From NCBI GenBank assembly GCA_037954325.1, contig JBBMNZ010000066.1, positions 1 to 64,000 of the forward strand: a DNA stretch of 64,000 nt, written 5' to 3'. Both the position numbers and the translations under genes were made by a program. Source of the stretch: Fistularia commersonii (lineage: Eukaryota > Chordata > Actinopteri > Syngnathiformes > Fistulariidae). Below the pieces are notes generated by a model that was given only the letters and a program-made list of their open reading frames with translations, was not told the DNA's origin and made no database searches. How positions within the stretch are numbered: position 1 is the stretch's first letter; the number at the start of each line of letters is the position of its first letter. Positions 39,101 through 53,895 of the stretch are shown piece by piece.

Positions 39101-39931
39101 AAATTCAGTGTAATCCCATCACCGGTTCATAACATGTAGCCATTCGTTCAAAAAGTGCTTATCACACCTAGTTGAAGCGTTTTTGATTAAGAGAGGAAAT
39201 AACTATTGAAATTCACCAAGCCTGTTTCTGCTGGTGATAGATGTTGTATAGAACATGATTCTGTCCAATATATGTCAAATTCAGTGTAATCCAGCAACAA
39301 GATCAAAAGATATAGCCATTCGTGCAAAAACTGCTAATCTCACAGAGTTGAAGCGTTTTTGAGTTGGAGTGGAAATAACTAATGAATTTCAATATGCTGG
39401 TTTTTGCTGTTGATATATGTTGTTTAGGACTTGATTCTGCACAATATATGTCAAATTCAGTGTAATCCAGCTATAAGTTAAAAAGATAGAGCCATAAGGT
39501 CAAAAAGTGCTTATCTCACTGATTTGAAGCGTTTTTGATTTTGAGTGGAAATGACTAATGAATTTCATCAAGCTGGTTTCTGTTGTTGAAATATGTTTTT
39601 TAGGACATGAATCTGCACAATATGTCAAATTCAGTGTAATCCAGCTACAAGTTCAAAAGATATAGCCATAAGGTCAACAACTGCTTATCTTATCGAGTTA
39701 AATCGTTTTAGAGTTGGACTGGAAATAACTCATGAATTTCATCAAGCTGGTTTCTGCTGGATATATGTTGTTTAGAACATGATTCTGCACAATATATGTC
39801 AAATTCAGTGTAATCCCATCACAGGTTCAAAAGATAAAGCCATTCGTTCAAAAAGTGTTTATCTTATCGGGTTGAAGCGTTTTTGAGTTGGAGTGGAAAT
39901 AACTAATAAATTTATTCATGCTGGTTTCTGC
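36181..39931. repeat. Sixteen-monomer-offset repeat inside block B
   Basis: The series AGTTTAATCC, GACTTGATTCTGC, CACCGGTTCATAACATG, GAAATTCACCAAGCC, GCTGGTGATAGATG starts at 36,181 and again at 38,994, 2813 bases later. The second pass is cut off near 39,930 by the start of A copy 2. In the other B block the same series starts near 49,152 and 51,925. Small shared deletions (CTGCTGGATATATG near 36,945 and 39,755, and CACAATATGTC near 36,805 and 39,615) confirm common descent. Confidence 0.8.
38316..38327 (+). repeat. A12 tract replacing the AATAACTAAT junction
   Basis: At the monomer boundary, where other copies read GGAAATAACTAATGAATT, this one reads GG, twelve A, GAATT. Five copies exist in the window (38,316; 51,247; 53,884; 60,611; 62,184), each with exactly twelve A. 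The change adds one base to the monomer. Confidence 0.95.
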
Positions 39932-40197
39932 TGTTGAAATATGTTGTTTGGGACAATATTCTGCAAAAAATATGTCAAATTCAGTGTAATTCAGCGACAA
40001 AATCAAAAGATATAGCCATTCGTTCAAAAAGTGTTTATCTTATCGGGTTGAAATATGTTGTTTAGGACAAGATTTTCTACAATTTATGTCAAATTCAGTG
40101 TAATCCAGGTACATTTTCAAAAGATATACCCATTCGTTAAAAAAGTGCTTTTCTCACCGAGTTGAAGCGTTATTGATTAAGAGTGGAAATAACTAAT
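39908..40197 (+). repeat. Truncated dimer (62 bp deletion), A copy 2
   Basis: Same junction (TATCGGGTTGAAATATG, around 40,041) and same 290-base length, exactly 12,062 after the first copy. Confidence 0.92.
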
Positions 40198-43100
40198 GAA
40201 TTTCATTAATCTGGTTTCTGCTGTTGAAATATGTTGTATAGGACATGATTCTGCACAATATATGTCAAATTCAGTGTAATCCAGCGAAAAGATCAAAAGA
40301 TATAGCCATTCGTTCAAAAACTGCTTATCTCACCGAGTTGAAGCGTTTTTTAGTTGGAGTGGAAATAACTAATGAATTTCAATATGCTGGTTTTTGCTGT
40401 TGATATATGTTGTTTAGGACATGATTTTGCACAATATATGTCAAATTTAGTGTAATCACATCACAGGTTCAAAAGATATAGCCATTCGTTCAAAAAGTGC
40501 GTATCTTATCGGGTTGAAGCGTTTTTGATTAAGAGTGAAAATAACTAATGAATTTCATCAAGCTGGTTTCTACTTTTGAAATATGTTGTTTAGGACATGA
40601 TTCTGCAATATATATGTCAAATTCAGTGAAACCCAGCTACAGGATCAAAATATATAGCCATTCGTTCAGAAAGTGCTTCTCTCACCGAGTTGAAGCGTTT
40701 TTTATTAGGGATGGAAATAACTAATGAATTTCATCAAGCTGGTTTCTCCTGTTGAAATATGTTGTTTTGAAAATGATTCTGCACAATTAATGTCAAATTC
40801 AGTGTAATCCAGCTACAAGTTCAAAAGATATCGCCATTCGTTAAAAAAGTGCTTATCTCACCGAGTTGAAGCGTTTTTTATTAGGGATGGAAATAACTAA
40901 TGAATTTCATCAAGCTGGTTTCTCCTGTTGAAATATGTTCTTTAGAAAATGATTCTGCACAATATATGTCAACTTCAGTGTTATCCAGCTACAAGTTAAA
41001 AAGATATATCTATCAGGTCAAAAACTGCTTATCTTATCGAGTTAAAATGTTTTTAAGTTGGAGTGGAAATAACTAATGAATTTCATCAAGCTGGTTTCTG
41101 CTGTTGATATATCTTGTCTAGGACATGATTCTGCACGATATATGTCAATTTCAGTGTAATCCCATCACATGTTAAAAACATATAGCCATTCATTCAAAAA
41201 GTCTTCATCTCACCGAGTTGAAGCGTTTTTGATTAGGAGTGAAAATAACTCATGAATTTCATCGAGCTGGTTTCTACTGTTGAAATATGTTGTTTAGGAC
41301 ATGATTCTGCAATATATATGTCAAATTCAGTGTAACCCAGCTACAGGATCAAAATTTATAGCCATTCGTTCAAAAAGTGCTTTTCTCACCGAGTTGAAGC
41401 GTTTTTGATTAGGAGTGGAAATAACTAATGAATTTCATCAAGCTTGTTTCTGCCATTGAAATATCTTGTTTAGGACATGATTCTGCACAATATATGTCAA
41501 ATTCAGTGGGATCCCATGACAGGTTAAAAAGATATAGCCCTTGGTTCAAAAAGGACTTATCTCACCGAGTTGAAGCGTTTTTGATTAGGATTGGAAACAA
41601 CTAATGGATTTCATCAAACTGGTTTCTGCTGTTGAAATATGTTGTTTAGGACATGATTTTGCACTAAATATTTCAAATTCAGTGTAATCCAGCGACAAGA
41701 TCAAAAGATATAGCCATTCGTGCAAAAAGTGCTTATCTCACGGAGTTGAAGCGTTTTTGATTTGGAGTGGAAATAACTAATGAATTCCATCAAGCTGGTT
41801 TCTGCTGTTGATATATGTTGTTTAGGACATGATACTGAACAATATATGTCAAATTCAGTGTGATCCCATCACATGTTGAAAAGATATAGCCATTCGTTCA
41901 AAGAGTGCTTATCTTACCGAGTTGAAGCGTTTTTTAGTTGGAGTGGAAATAACTAATGAATTTCAATATGCTGGTTTTTGCTGTTGATATATGTGGTTTA
42001 GGACATGATTCTACACAATATATGTCAAATTCAGTGTAATCCAGCAACAAGTTCAAAATATATAGCCATAAGGTCAAAAAGAAATTATCTTACCGAGTTA
42101 AATCGCTTTTGATTAGGAGTGGAAATAACTCATGAATTTCATCAAGCAGGTGTCTGCTGGTGATTTTTGTTTTTTAGAACATGATTCTGCAAAATACATG
42201 TCAAATTCAGTGTAATCCCATCACATGTTCAAAAGATATAGCCATTCGTTCAAAAAGTGTTTATCTTATCGGGTTGAGGAGTTTTTGATTAAGAGTGGAA
42301 ATAACTAATGAATTTCACCAAGCTGGTTTCTGCTGTTCAAATATGTTGTTCAGTACATGATTCTGCACAATATATGTCAAATTCAGTGTAATCCAGCGAC
42401 AAGTTCAAAAGATATAGCCATTCGTTCAAAAAGTGCTTCTCTCACCGAGTTGAAGCGTTTTTTATTAGGAGTGGAAATGACTAATGGATTTCATCAAGCT
42501 GGTTTCTACTGTTGAAATATGTTGATTAGGACATGATTCTGCACAATATATGTTAACTTCAGTGTAATCCCATTACAGGTTAAAAATATATAGCCATTCG
42601 TTCAAAAAGTCTTCATCTCACCCAGTTGAAGCGTTTTTGATTAGGAGTGAAAATAACTAATGAATTTCATCAAGCTGTTTTCTACTGTTGAAATATGTTG
42701 TTTAGGACATGATTCTGCAATATATATGTCAAATTCAGTGTAACCCAGCTACAGGATCAAAATATATAGCCATTCGTTCATAAAGTGCTTTTCTCACCGA
42801 GTTGAACTATTTTTGATTAGGAGTGGAAATAACTAATGGATTTCATCAAGCTGTTTTCTACTGTTGAAATATGTTGTTTAGGACATGATTCTGCAATATA
42901 TATGTCAAATTCAGTGTAACCCAGCTACAGGATCAAAATATATAGCCATTCGTTCATAAAGTGCTTTTCTCACCGAGTTGAACTATTTTTGATTAGGAGT
43001 GGAAATAACTAATGGATTTCATCAAGCTGGTTTTTGCTGTTGACATATGTTGTTTGGAACATGATTTTGCACAATATATGTCAAATTCAGTGTAATCCAG

Positions 43101-44991
43101 CTCCAAGTTCGAAAGATATAGCCATTCGTTCAAAAAGTGCTTATCTCACCGAGTTGAAGCGTTTTTGATTAGGAGTGGAAATAACTAATGAATTTCATCA
43201 AGCTGGTTTCTGCTGGTGATATATGTTGTTTAGAACATGATTTTGCACAATATATGTCAAATTCAGTGTAATCCCATCACATGTTCAAAAGATATAGCCA
43301 TTCGTTCAAAAAGTGTTTATCTTATCGGGTTGAAGCGTTTTTGATTAAGAGTGGAAATAACTAATGAATTTCACCAAGTTGGTTTCTGCTGTTCAAATAT
43401 GTTGTTCAGTACATGATTCTGCACAATATATGTCAAATTCAGTGTAATCCAGCCACAAGTTCAAAAAATATACCCATTCGTTCAGAAAGTCCTTCTCTCA
43501 CCGAGTTGAAGCGTTTTTGATTAGGAGTGGAAGTAACTCATGGATTTCATCAAGCTGGTTTTTGACGTTGAAATATGTTGTTTAGAACATGATTCTGCAC
43601 AATTAATGTCAAATTCAGTGTAATCCAGCTACAACTTCAAAAGATATAGCCATTCGTTCAAAAAGTGCTTATCTCACCGAGTTGAAGCGTTTTTGATTAG
43701 GAGTGGAAATAACTAATGAATTTTCATCAGGTTGGTTTCTACTGTTGAAATATGTTGATTAGCACATTATTCTGCACAATATATGTCAACTTCAGTGTAA
43801 TCCCATCACAGGTTCAAAAGATATAGCCATTCGATCAAAAAGTGTATATCTTATCGGATTGAAGCGTTTTTAATTAGGAACGGAAATAACTAATGAATTT
43901 CATCAAGCCGCTTTATGCTGTTGAAATGTGTTGTTTAGGGCATAATTCTGCAAATATATTTCAAATTCAGTGTAATCCAGCTACAAGATCAAAAGATATA
44001 GCCATTCGTTGAAAAAGTGCTTATCTCACCGAGTTGAAGCTTTTTTGATTTGGATTGGAAATAACTAATGAATTCCATCAAGCTGGTTTCTGCTGTTGAA
44101 ATATGTTTTTTAGGATATGATTCTGCACAATATATGTCAAATTTAGTTTAATCACATAACAGGTTCAAAAGATATAGCCATTCGTTCAAAAACTGCTTAT
44201 CTTATCGGGTTGAAGCGTTTTTGATTCGGAGTGGAAATAACTGATGGATTTCGTCAAGCTGGTTTCTGCTGTTGAAATATGTTGTTTAGGACAAGATTCT
44301 GCACAATATATGTCAAATTCAGTGAAATCCCATCACAGGTTCAAAAAATATATTCATTCGTTCAAAAATTGCTTATCTCACCAAGTTGAAGAGTTTTTGA
44401 TTAGTATTGGAAATAACTAATGAATTTCATCAAGCTGGTTTCTGCTCTTGAAATTTGTTGTTTAGGACATGATTCTGGACAATATATGTCAAATTAAGTG
44501 TAATCCCTTCAAAAGTTCAAAAGATATATTCATTCGTTCAAAAAGTACTTATCTCACCGGGTTGAAGCATTTTTGATTAGGAGTGGAAATAACTTTTGAA
44601 TTTCATCAAGCTGGTTTCTGCTGTTGAAATATGTTGTTTAGGACATGATTCTGCACAATATATGTCAAATTTAGTGAAATCCCATTACAGGTTCAAAGGA
44701 TATAGCCATTCGTCCAAAAAGTACTTATGTCACCAAGTTGAAGAATTTTTGATTAGTATTGGAAATAACCAATGAATTACGTCAAGCTGGTTTCTGCTGT
44801 TGAAATATGTTGTTAGGTCAAGATTCTGCACAATATATGTCATATCCATCAAAAGTCCAAAAGATATAGCCATTCGTTCAAAAAGTGCTTAACTCACCGA
44901 GTTGAGACATTTCTGATTAGGAGTGGAAATAACTGATGGATTTTCGTCAAGCTGGTTTCTGCTGTTGAAATATGTTGTTTAGGACATGATT
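39932..44991. repeat. Macro-block A, copy 2
   Basis: Copy of 27,870-32,929 shifted by 12,062 bases, with no indel noticed along 5 kb. Visible differences are single bases: T in ACCAAGTTGG near 43,378 where copy 1 has C, and TTTAGTTTAATC near 44,143 where copy 1 has TTTAGTGTAATC. Homology with copy 1 stops after GGACATGATTCT at 44,991, where copy 2 continues GCAAAACACATG and copy 1 continues AGACAATATATG. Those two continuations are the ends of two different monomer types, so the break lies in phase with the repeat. Confidence 0.88.
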
Positions 44992-46829
44992 CTGCAAAAC
45001 ACATGTCAAATTCAGTGTAATCCAGCGATAAGATCAAAAGATATAGCCATTCGTCATAAAAGTGCTTATCTCACCGAGTTGAAGCGTTTTTGATTCGGAG
45101 TGGAAATAACTAATGAATTTCATCAAGCAGGTTTCTGCTGTTGAAATATGTTGTTTAGGACATGATTCTAGACAATATATGTCAAATTAAGTGTAATCCT
45201 TTCACAAGTTCAAAAGATATAGCCATTCGTTCAAAAAGTACTTATCTCACCGGGTTGAAGCGTTTTTGATTAGGAGTGGAAATAACTAATGAATTTTCAT
45301 CAGGTTGGTTTCTACTGTTGAAATATGTTGATTAGCACATTATTCTGCACAATATATTTCAACTTCAGTGTAATCCCATCACAGGTTCAAAAGATATAGC
45401 CATTCGATCAAAAAGTGTATATCTTATCGGATTGAAGCGTTTTTAATTAGGAACGGAAATAACTAATGAATTTCATCAAGCCGCTTTATGCTGTTGAAAT
45501 GTGTTGTTTAGGGCATAATTCTGCAAATATATTTCAAATTCAGTGTAATCCAGCTACAAGATCAAAAGATATAGCCATTCGTTGAAAAAGTGCTTATCTC
45601 ACCGAGTTGAAGCTTTTTTGATTTGGATTGGAAATAACTAATGAATTCCATCAAGCTGGTTTCTGCTGTTGAAATATGTTTTTTAGGATATGATTCTGCA
45701 CAATATATGTCAAATTTAGTTTAATCACATAACAGGTTCAAAAGATATAGCCATTCGTTCAAAAAATGCTTATCTTATCGGGTTGAAGCGTTTTTGATTC
45801 GGAGTGGAAATAACTGATGGATTTCGTCAAGCTGGTTTCTGCTGTTGAAATATGTTGTTTAGGACAAGATTCTGCACAATATATGTCAAATTCAGTGAAA
45901 TCCCATCACAGGTTCAAATAATATATTCATTCGTTCAAAAATTGCTTATCTCACCAAGTTGAAGAGTTTTTGATTAGTATTGGAAATAACTAATGAATTT
46001 CATCAAGCTGGTTTCTGCTCTTGAAATTTGTTGTTTAGGACATGATTCTGGACAATATATGTCAAATTAAGTGTAATCCCTTCAAAAGTTCAAAAGATAT
46101 ATTCATTCGTTCAAAAAGTACTTATCTCACCGGGTTGAAGCATTTTTGATTAGGAGTGGAAATAACTTTTGAATTTCATCAAGCTGGTTTCTGCTGTTGA
46201 AATATGTTGTTTAGGACATGATTCTGCACAATATATGTCAAATTTAGTGAAATCCCATTACAGGTTCAAAGGATATAGCCATTCGTCCAAAAAGTACTTA
46301 TGTCACCAAGTTGAAGAATTTTTGATTAGTATTGGAAATAACCAATGAATTACGTCAAGCTGGTTTCTGCTGTTGAAATATGTTGTTAGGTCAAGATTCT
46401 GCACAATATATGTCATATCCATCAAAAGTCCAAAAGATATAGCCATTCGTTCAAAAAGTGCTTAACTCACCGAGTTGAGACATTTCTGATTAGGAGTGGA
46501 AATAACTGATGGATTTTCGTCAAGCTGGTTTCTGCTGTTGAAATATGTTGTTTAGGACATGATTCTGCAAAACACATGTCAAATTCAGTGTAATCCAGCG
46601 ATAAGATCAAAAGATATAGCCATTCGTCATAAAAGTGCTTATCTCACCGAGTTGAAGCGTTTTTGATTCGGAGTGGAAATAACTAATGAATTTCATCAAG
46701 CAGGTTTCTGCTGTTGAAATATGTTGTTTAGGACATGATTCTAGACAATATATGTCAAATTAAGTGTAATCCTTTCACAAGTTCAAAAGATATAGCCATT
46801 CGTTCAAAAAGTACTTATCTCACCGGGTT
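43684..46829. repeat. Nine-monomer tandem duplication (1573 bp x 2)
   Basis: Units approximately 43,684-45,256 and 45,257-46,829. GTTGGTTTCT following TTTTCATCAG is at 43,731 and 45,304, and TAGACAATAT is at 45,169 and 46,742, both 1573 apart. The copies are nearly identical; I noticed three changes (ATATTTCAACTTC near 45,356, AAAAAATGC near 45,764, CAAATAATATATTC near 45,917). The unit joins the right end of block A to the start of block B and contains one short-form monomer. Its crossover point falls within CACCGGGTTGAAGCG. Confidence 0.88.
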
Positions 46830-49800
46830 GAAGCATTTTTGATTAGGAGTGGAAATAACTTTTGAATTTCATCAAGCTGGTTTCTGCTGTTGAAATATGT
46901 TGTTTAGAACATGTTTCTGCACAATATATGTCAAATTCAGTGTAATCCCTTCATACGTTCAAAAGATATCGCCAGTCGTTCCAAAAGAACTTATCTCACC
47001 GAGTTGAAGCGTTTTTGATTAGGAGTGGAAATAACTAATGAATTTCTACAAGCTGGTTTCTGCTGTTGAAATATGTTGTTTAGGACATGATTTTGCACAA
47101 TATATGTCAAATTCAGTGTAATTCCTTCACAAGTTAAAAAGATATAGCCATTCGTTCCAAAGGTATTATCTCACCGAGTTGAAGCGTTTTTGATTAGGAG
47201 TGGAAATAACTTTTGAATTTCATCAAGCTGGTTTCTGTTGTTGAAATATGTTGTTTAGTACATGTTTCTGCACAATATATGTCAAATTCAGTGTAATCCC
47301 TTCATAGGTTCAAAAGATATCGCCAGTCGTTCCAAAAGAACTTATCTCACCGAGTTGAAGCGTTTTTGATTAGGAGTGAAATAACTAATGAATTTCTACA
47401 AGCTGGTTTCTGCTGTTGAAATATGTTGTTTAGGACATGATTCTGCACAATATATGTCAAATTCAGTGTAATCCCATCACAAGTTCAAAATATATAGCCA
47501 TTTGTTCAAAAAGTACTTATCTCACCGAGTTGAAGCGTTTTTGATTAGGAGTGGAAATAACTTTTGATTTTCATCAAGCTGGTTTCTGCTGTTGAAATAT
47601 GTTGTTTTGAACATGTTTCTGCACAATATATGTCAAATTCAGTGTAATCCCTTCATATGTTCAAAAGATATCGCCAGTCGTTCCAAAAGAACTTATCTCA
47701 CCGAGGTGAGGCGTTTTTGATTCGGAGTGGAAATAACCAATGAATTTCATAAAGCTGGTTTCTGCTGTTGAAATATGTTTTTTAGGATATGATTCTGCAC
47801 AATATATGTCAAATTCAGTGAAATCCCATCACAGCTTCAAAAAATATATTCATTCGTTCAAAAATTGCTTATCTTATCGGGTTGAAGCGTTTTTGATTAG
47901 GAGTGGAAATAACTGATGGATTTCGTCAAGCTGGTTTCTGCTGTTGAAATATGTTGTTTAGGACATTATTCTGCAAAACACATGTCAAATTCAGTTTAAT
48001 CCAGCGATAAGATCAAAAGATATAACCATTCGTCATAAAAGTGCTTATCTCACCGAGTTGAAGCGTTTTTGATTCGGAATGGAAATAACTAATGAATTTC
48101 ATCAAGCAGGTTTCTGCTGTTGAAATATGTTGTTTAGGACAAGATTCTGCACAATATATGTCAAATTCAGTGAAATCCCATCACAGGTTCAAAAAATATA
48201 TTCATTCGTTCAAAAATTGCTTATCTCACCAAGTTGAAGAGTTTTTGATTAGTAATAGAAATAACTAATGAATTTCATCAAGCTGGTTTCTGCTCTTGAA
48301 ATTTGTTGTTTAGGACATGATTCTGGACAATATATGTCAAATTAAGTGTAATTCCTTCACAAGTTCAAAAGATATAGCCTTTCGTTCAAAAAGTACTTAT
48401 CTCACCGGGTTGAAGCATTTTTGATTAGGAGTGGAAATAACTTTTTAATTTCATCAAGCTGGTTTCTGCTGTTGAAATATGTTTTTTAGGACATGATTCT
48501 GCACAATATATGTCAAATTCAGTGTAATTCCTTCACAAGTTCAAAAGATATAGCCATTCGTTCAAAAAGTGCTTATCTCACCGAGTTGAAGCGTTTTTGA
48601 TTAGGAGTGGAAATAACTTTTGAATTTCATCAAGCTGGTTTCTGCTGTTGAAATATGTTGTTTAGAACATGTTTCTGCACAATATATGTCAAATTCAGTG
48701 TAATCCCTTCACAAGTTCAAAAGATATAGCCATTTGTTCAAAAAGTGCTTATCTCACCGAGTTAAAGCGTTTTTGATTAGGAGTGGAAATAACCAATGAA
48801 TTTCATCAAGCTGGTTTCTGCTGTTGAAATATGTTTTTTAGGATATGATTCTGCACAATATATATGAAATTCAGTGTAATCCAGCTACAAGATCAAAAGA
48901 TATATTCATTCGTTCAAAAATTGCTTATCTCATCGGGTTGAAGCGTTTTTGATTAGGAGTGGAAATAACTGATGGATTTCGTCAAGCTGGTTTCTGCTGT
49001 TGAAATATGTTGTTTAGGACATTATCCTGCAAAACACATGTCAAATTCAGTTTAATCCAGCGATAAGATCAAAAGATATAACCATTCGTCATAAAAGTGC
49101 TTATCTCACCGAGTTGAAGCGTTTTTGATTCGGAATGGAAATAACTAATGAATTTCATCATGCTGGTTTCTGCTGTTGAAATATGTTGTTTAGGACTTGA
49201 TTCTGCACAATATATGTCAAATTCAGTGTAATCCCATCACCGGTTCATAACATGTAGCCATTCGTTCAAAAAGTGCTTATCACACCTAGTTGAAGCGTTT
49301 TTGATTAAGAGAGGAAATAACTATTGAAATTCACCAAGCCTGTTTCTGCTGGTGATAGATGTTGTATAGAACATGATTCTGTCCAATATATGTCAAATTC
49401 AGTGTAATCCAGCGACAAGATCAAAAGATATAGCCATTCGTGCAAAAACTGCTAATCTCACAGAGTTGAAGCGTTTTTGAGTTGGAGTGGAAATAACTAA
49501 TGAATTTCAATATGCTGGTTTTTGCTGTTGATATATGTTGTTTAGGACTTGATTCTGCACAATATATGTCAAATTCAGTGTAATCCAGCTATAAGTTAAA
49601 AAGATAGAGCCATAAGGTCAAAAAGTGCTTATCTCACTGATTTGAAGCGTTTTTGATTTTGAGTGGAAATGACTAATGAATTTCATCAAGCTGGTTTCTG
49701 TTGTTGAAATATGTTTTTTAGGACATGAATCTGCACAATATGTCAAATTCAGTGTAATCCAGCTACAAGTTCAAAAGATATAGCCATAAGGTCAACAACT

Positions 49801-51246
49801 GCTTATCTTATCGAGTTAAATCGTTTTAGAGTTGGACTGGAAATAACTCATGAATTTCATCAAGCTGGTTTCTGCTGGATATATGTTGTTTAGAACATGA
49901 TTCTGCACAATATATGTCAAATTCAGTGTAATCCCATCACAGGTTCAAAAGATAAAGCCATTCGTTCAAAAAGTGTTTATCTTATCGGGTTGAAGCGTTT
50001 TTGAGTTGGACTGGAAATAACTAATAAATTTATTCATGCTGGTTTCTGCTGTTGATATATGTTGTTAAGGACATGATTCTGCACAATATATGACAAATTC
50101 AGTGTAATCCCGCGACAAGATCAAAATATATAGCCATTCATGCAAAAAGTGCTGATCTCACGGAGTTGAAGCGTTTTTGATTAAGAGAGGAAATAACTAA
50201 TGAATTTCACCAAGCCTGTTTCTGCTGTTGATAGATTTTGTATAGGACATGATTCTGCACAATATATGTCAAATTCAGTGTAATCCAGCGACAAGATCAA
50301 AAGATATAACCATTTGTTCAAAAACTGCTTATCTCACCGAGTTAACGCGTTTTTGATTAAGAGAGGAAATAACTATTGAATTTCACCAAGCCTTTTTCTG
50401 CTATTGATAGATGTTGTATAGGACATGATTCTGCACAATATATGTCAAATTCAGTGTAATCCAGCGACAAGATCAAAAGATATAGCCATTCGTTCAAAAA
50501 CTGCTTATCTCACCGAGTTGAAGCGTTTATGAGTTGGAGTGGAAATTACTAATGAATTACAATATGCTGTTTTTTTGCTGTTGATATGTGTTGTTTAGGA
50601 CATGATTCTGCACTATATATGTCGAATTCAGTGTAATCCAGCTATAAATTCAAAAGATATAGCCATAAGATCAAAAAGTGCTTATCTCTCTGAGTTGAAG
50701 CGTTTTTGATGAGGAGTGGAAATAACAAATGAATTTCATCAAGCTGGTTTCTGCTGTTGAAATATGTTGTTTAGGACATGATTCTACACAACATATGTCA
50801 AATTCAGTGCAATCCAGCGTCAAGATCAAAAGATATAGCCTTAAGTTCAAAAAGTGCTTATCTTACCGAGTAAAATCATTTTTGAGTTGGAGTGGAAATA
50901 ACTGATGAATTTCAATATGCTGGTTTTTGCTGTTGATATATGTTGTTTAGGACATGATTCTGCACAATATATGTCAAATTCAGTATAATCCAGCGACAAG
51001 ATCAAAAGATATAGCCATTCGTTCAAAAACTGCTTATCTCAACGAGTTGAAGCGTTTTGAGTTGGAGTGGAATTAAATGGTGAATTTCAATATGCTGGTT
51101 TTTGCTGTTGATATATGCTGTTTAGGACATGATTTTGTACAATATATGTCAAATTTAGTGTGATCCCATCACAGGTTCAAAAGATATAGCCATTCGTTCA
51201 AAAAGTCTTCATCTCACTGAGTTGAAGCGTTTTTGATTAGGAGTGG

Positions 51247-51258
51247 AAAAAAAAAAAA
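51247..51258 (+). repeat. A12 tract, copy in B copy 2 (first pass)
   Basis: Exactly twelve A between GGAGTGG and GAATTTC, 12,931 bases after the copy at 38,316, the same offset as the surrounding block. Confidence 0.95.
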
Positions 51259-53883
51259 GAATTTCATTAAGCTGGTTTCTGCTGTGGAAATATGTTGTTT
51301 CGGACATGATTCTGCACAAAATATGTCAAATTCAGTGTAATCCAGGTACAAATTCAAAAGATATAGCCATTCGTTCAAAAAGTTCTTATATCACTGACTT
51401 GAAGCGTTTTTGACTTGTAGTGGAAATAACTAATGAATTTCATCAAGCCGTTTTCTGCTGTTGAAATATCTTGTTTAGAACATGATTCTGCACAATATAC
51501 GTCAAATTCAGTGTAACCCAGCTTCAAGATCAAAATATATAGCCATTCGTTCAAAAAGTACTTATCTCACCGGGTTGAAGCATTTTTGATTAGGAGTGGA
51601 AATAACTTTTTAATTTCATCAAGCTGGTTTCTGCTGTTGAAATATGTTGTTTAGGACATGATTCTGCACAATATATGTCAAATTCAGTGTAATTCCTTCA
51701 CAAGTTCAAAAGATATAGCCATTCGTTCAAAAAGTGCTTATCTCACCGAGTTGAAGCGTTTTTGATTAGGAGTGGAAATAACTTTTGAATTTCATCAAGC
51801 TGGTTTCTGCTGTTGAAATATGTTGTTTAGAACATGTTTCTGCACAATATATGTCAAATTCAGTGTAATCCAGCTACAAGATCAAAAGATATGGCCAAAA
51901 GGTCAAAAACTGCTTATCTTATCGAGTTTAATCCTTTTTGAGTTGGAGTGGAAATAACTCATGAATTTCATCATGCTGGTTTCTGCTGTTGAAATATGTT
52001 GTTTAGGACTTGATTCTGCACAATATATGTCAAATTCAGTGTAATCCCATCACCGGTTCATAACATGTAGCCATTCGTTCAAAAAGTGCTTATCACACCT
52101 AGTTGAAGCGTTTTTGATTAAGAGAGGAAATAACTATTGAAATTCACCAAGCCTGTTTCTGCTGGTGATAGATGTTGTATAGAACATGATTCTGTCCAAT
52201 ATATGTCAAATTCAGTGTAATCCAGCGACAAGATCAAAAGATATAGCCATTCGTGCAAAAACTGCTAATCTCACAGAGTTGAAGCGTTTTTGAGTTGGAG
52301 TGGAAATAACTAATGAATTTCAATATGCTGGTTTTTGCTGTTGATATATGTTGTTTAGGACTTGATTCTGCACAATATATGTCAAATTCAGTGTAATCCA
52401 GCTATAAGTTAAAAAGATAGAGCCATAAGGTCAAAAAGTGCTTATCTCACTGATTTGAAGCGTTTTTGATTTTGAGTGGAAATGACTAATGAATTTCATC
52501 AAGCTGGTTTCTGTTGTTGAAATATGTTTTTTAGGACATGAATCTGCACAATATGTCAAATTCAGTGTAATCCAGCTACAAGTTCAAAAGATATAGCCAT
52601 AAGGTCAACAACTGCTTATCTTATCGAGTTAAATCGTTTTAGAGTTGGACTGGAAATAACTCATGAATTTCATCAAGCTGGTTTCTGCTGGATATATGTT
52701 GTTTAGAACATGATTCTGCACAATATATGTCAAATTCAGTGTAATCCCATCACAGGTTCAAAAGATAAAGCCATTCGTTCAAAAAGTGTTTATCTTATCG
52801 GGTTGAAGCGTTTTTGAGTTGGAGTGGAAATAACTAATAAATTTATTCATGCTGGTTTCTGCTGTTGATATATGTTGTTAAGGACATGATTCTGCACAAT
52901 ATATGGCAAATTCAGTGTAATCCCGCGACAAGATCAAAATATATAGCCATTCATGCAAAAAGTGCTGATCTCACGGAGTTGAAGCGTTTTTGATTAAGAG
53001 AGGAAATAACTAATGAATTTCACCAAGCCTGTTTCTGCTGTTGATAGATTTTGTATAGGACATGATTCTGCACAATATATGTCAAATTCAGTGTAATCCA
53101 GCGACAAGATCAAAAGATATAGCCATTCGTTCAAAAACTGCTTATCTCACCGAGTTGAAGCGTTTATGAGTTGGAGTGGAAATTACTAATGAATTACAAT
53201 ATGCTGTTTTTTTGCTGTTGATATGTGTTGTTTAGGACATGATTCTGCACTATATATGTCGAATTCAGTGTAATCCAGCTATAAATTCAAAAGATATAGC
53301 CATAAGATCAAAAAGTGCTTATCTCTCTGAGTTGAAGCGTTTTTGATGAGGAGTGGAAATAACAAATGAATTTCATCAAGCTGGTTTCTGCTGTTGAAAT
53401 ATGTTGTTTAGGACATGATTCTACACAACATATGTCAAATTCAGTGCAATCCAGCGTCAAGATCAAAAGATATAACCTTAAGTTCAAAAAGTGCTTATCT
53501 TACCGAGTAAAATCATTTTTGAGTTGGAGTGGAAATAACTGATGAATTTCAATATGCTGGTTTTTGCTGTTGATATATGTTGTTTAGGACATGATTCTGC
53601 ACAATATATGTCAAATTCAGTATAATCCAGCGACAAGATCAAAAGATATAGCCATTCGTTCAAAAACTGCTTATCTCAACGAGTTGAAGCGTTTTGAGTT
53701 GGAGTGGAATTAAATGGTGAATTTCAATATGCTGGTTTTTGCTGTTGATATATGCTGTTTAGGACATGATTTTGTACAATATATGTCAAATTCAGTGTGA
53801 TCCCATCACAGGTTCAAAAGATATAGCCATTCGTTCAAAAAGTCTTCATCTCACTGAGTTGAAGCGTTTTTGATTAGGAGTGG

Positions 53884-53895
53884 AAAAAAAAAAAA
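53884..53895 (+). repeat. A12 tract, copy in B copy 2 (second pass)
   Basis: Exactly twelve A after GGAGTGG. This copy is followed by GAATTACATTAAG rather than GAATTTCATTAAG, a private base change. Confidence 0.95.

Larger units (their letters stand above)
32930..39931. repeat. Macro-block B, copy 1
   Basis: About 40 monomers linking A copy 1 to A copy 2. The left part (to about 35,340) matches 46,742-49,151 at an offset of 13,811. From about 36,222 the offset becomes 12,931, so copy 2 lacks 880 bases, exactly five monomers. Inside the block there are a six-monomer tandem duplication (34,035-36,146) and a 16-monomer-offset repeat (the AGTTTAATCC monomer at 36,181 and 38,994, 2813 apart). It also holds an A12-tract monomer at 38,316. 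No coding potential or foreign sequence is seen. Confidence 0.85.
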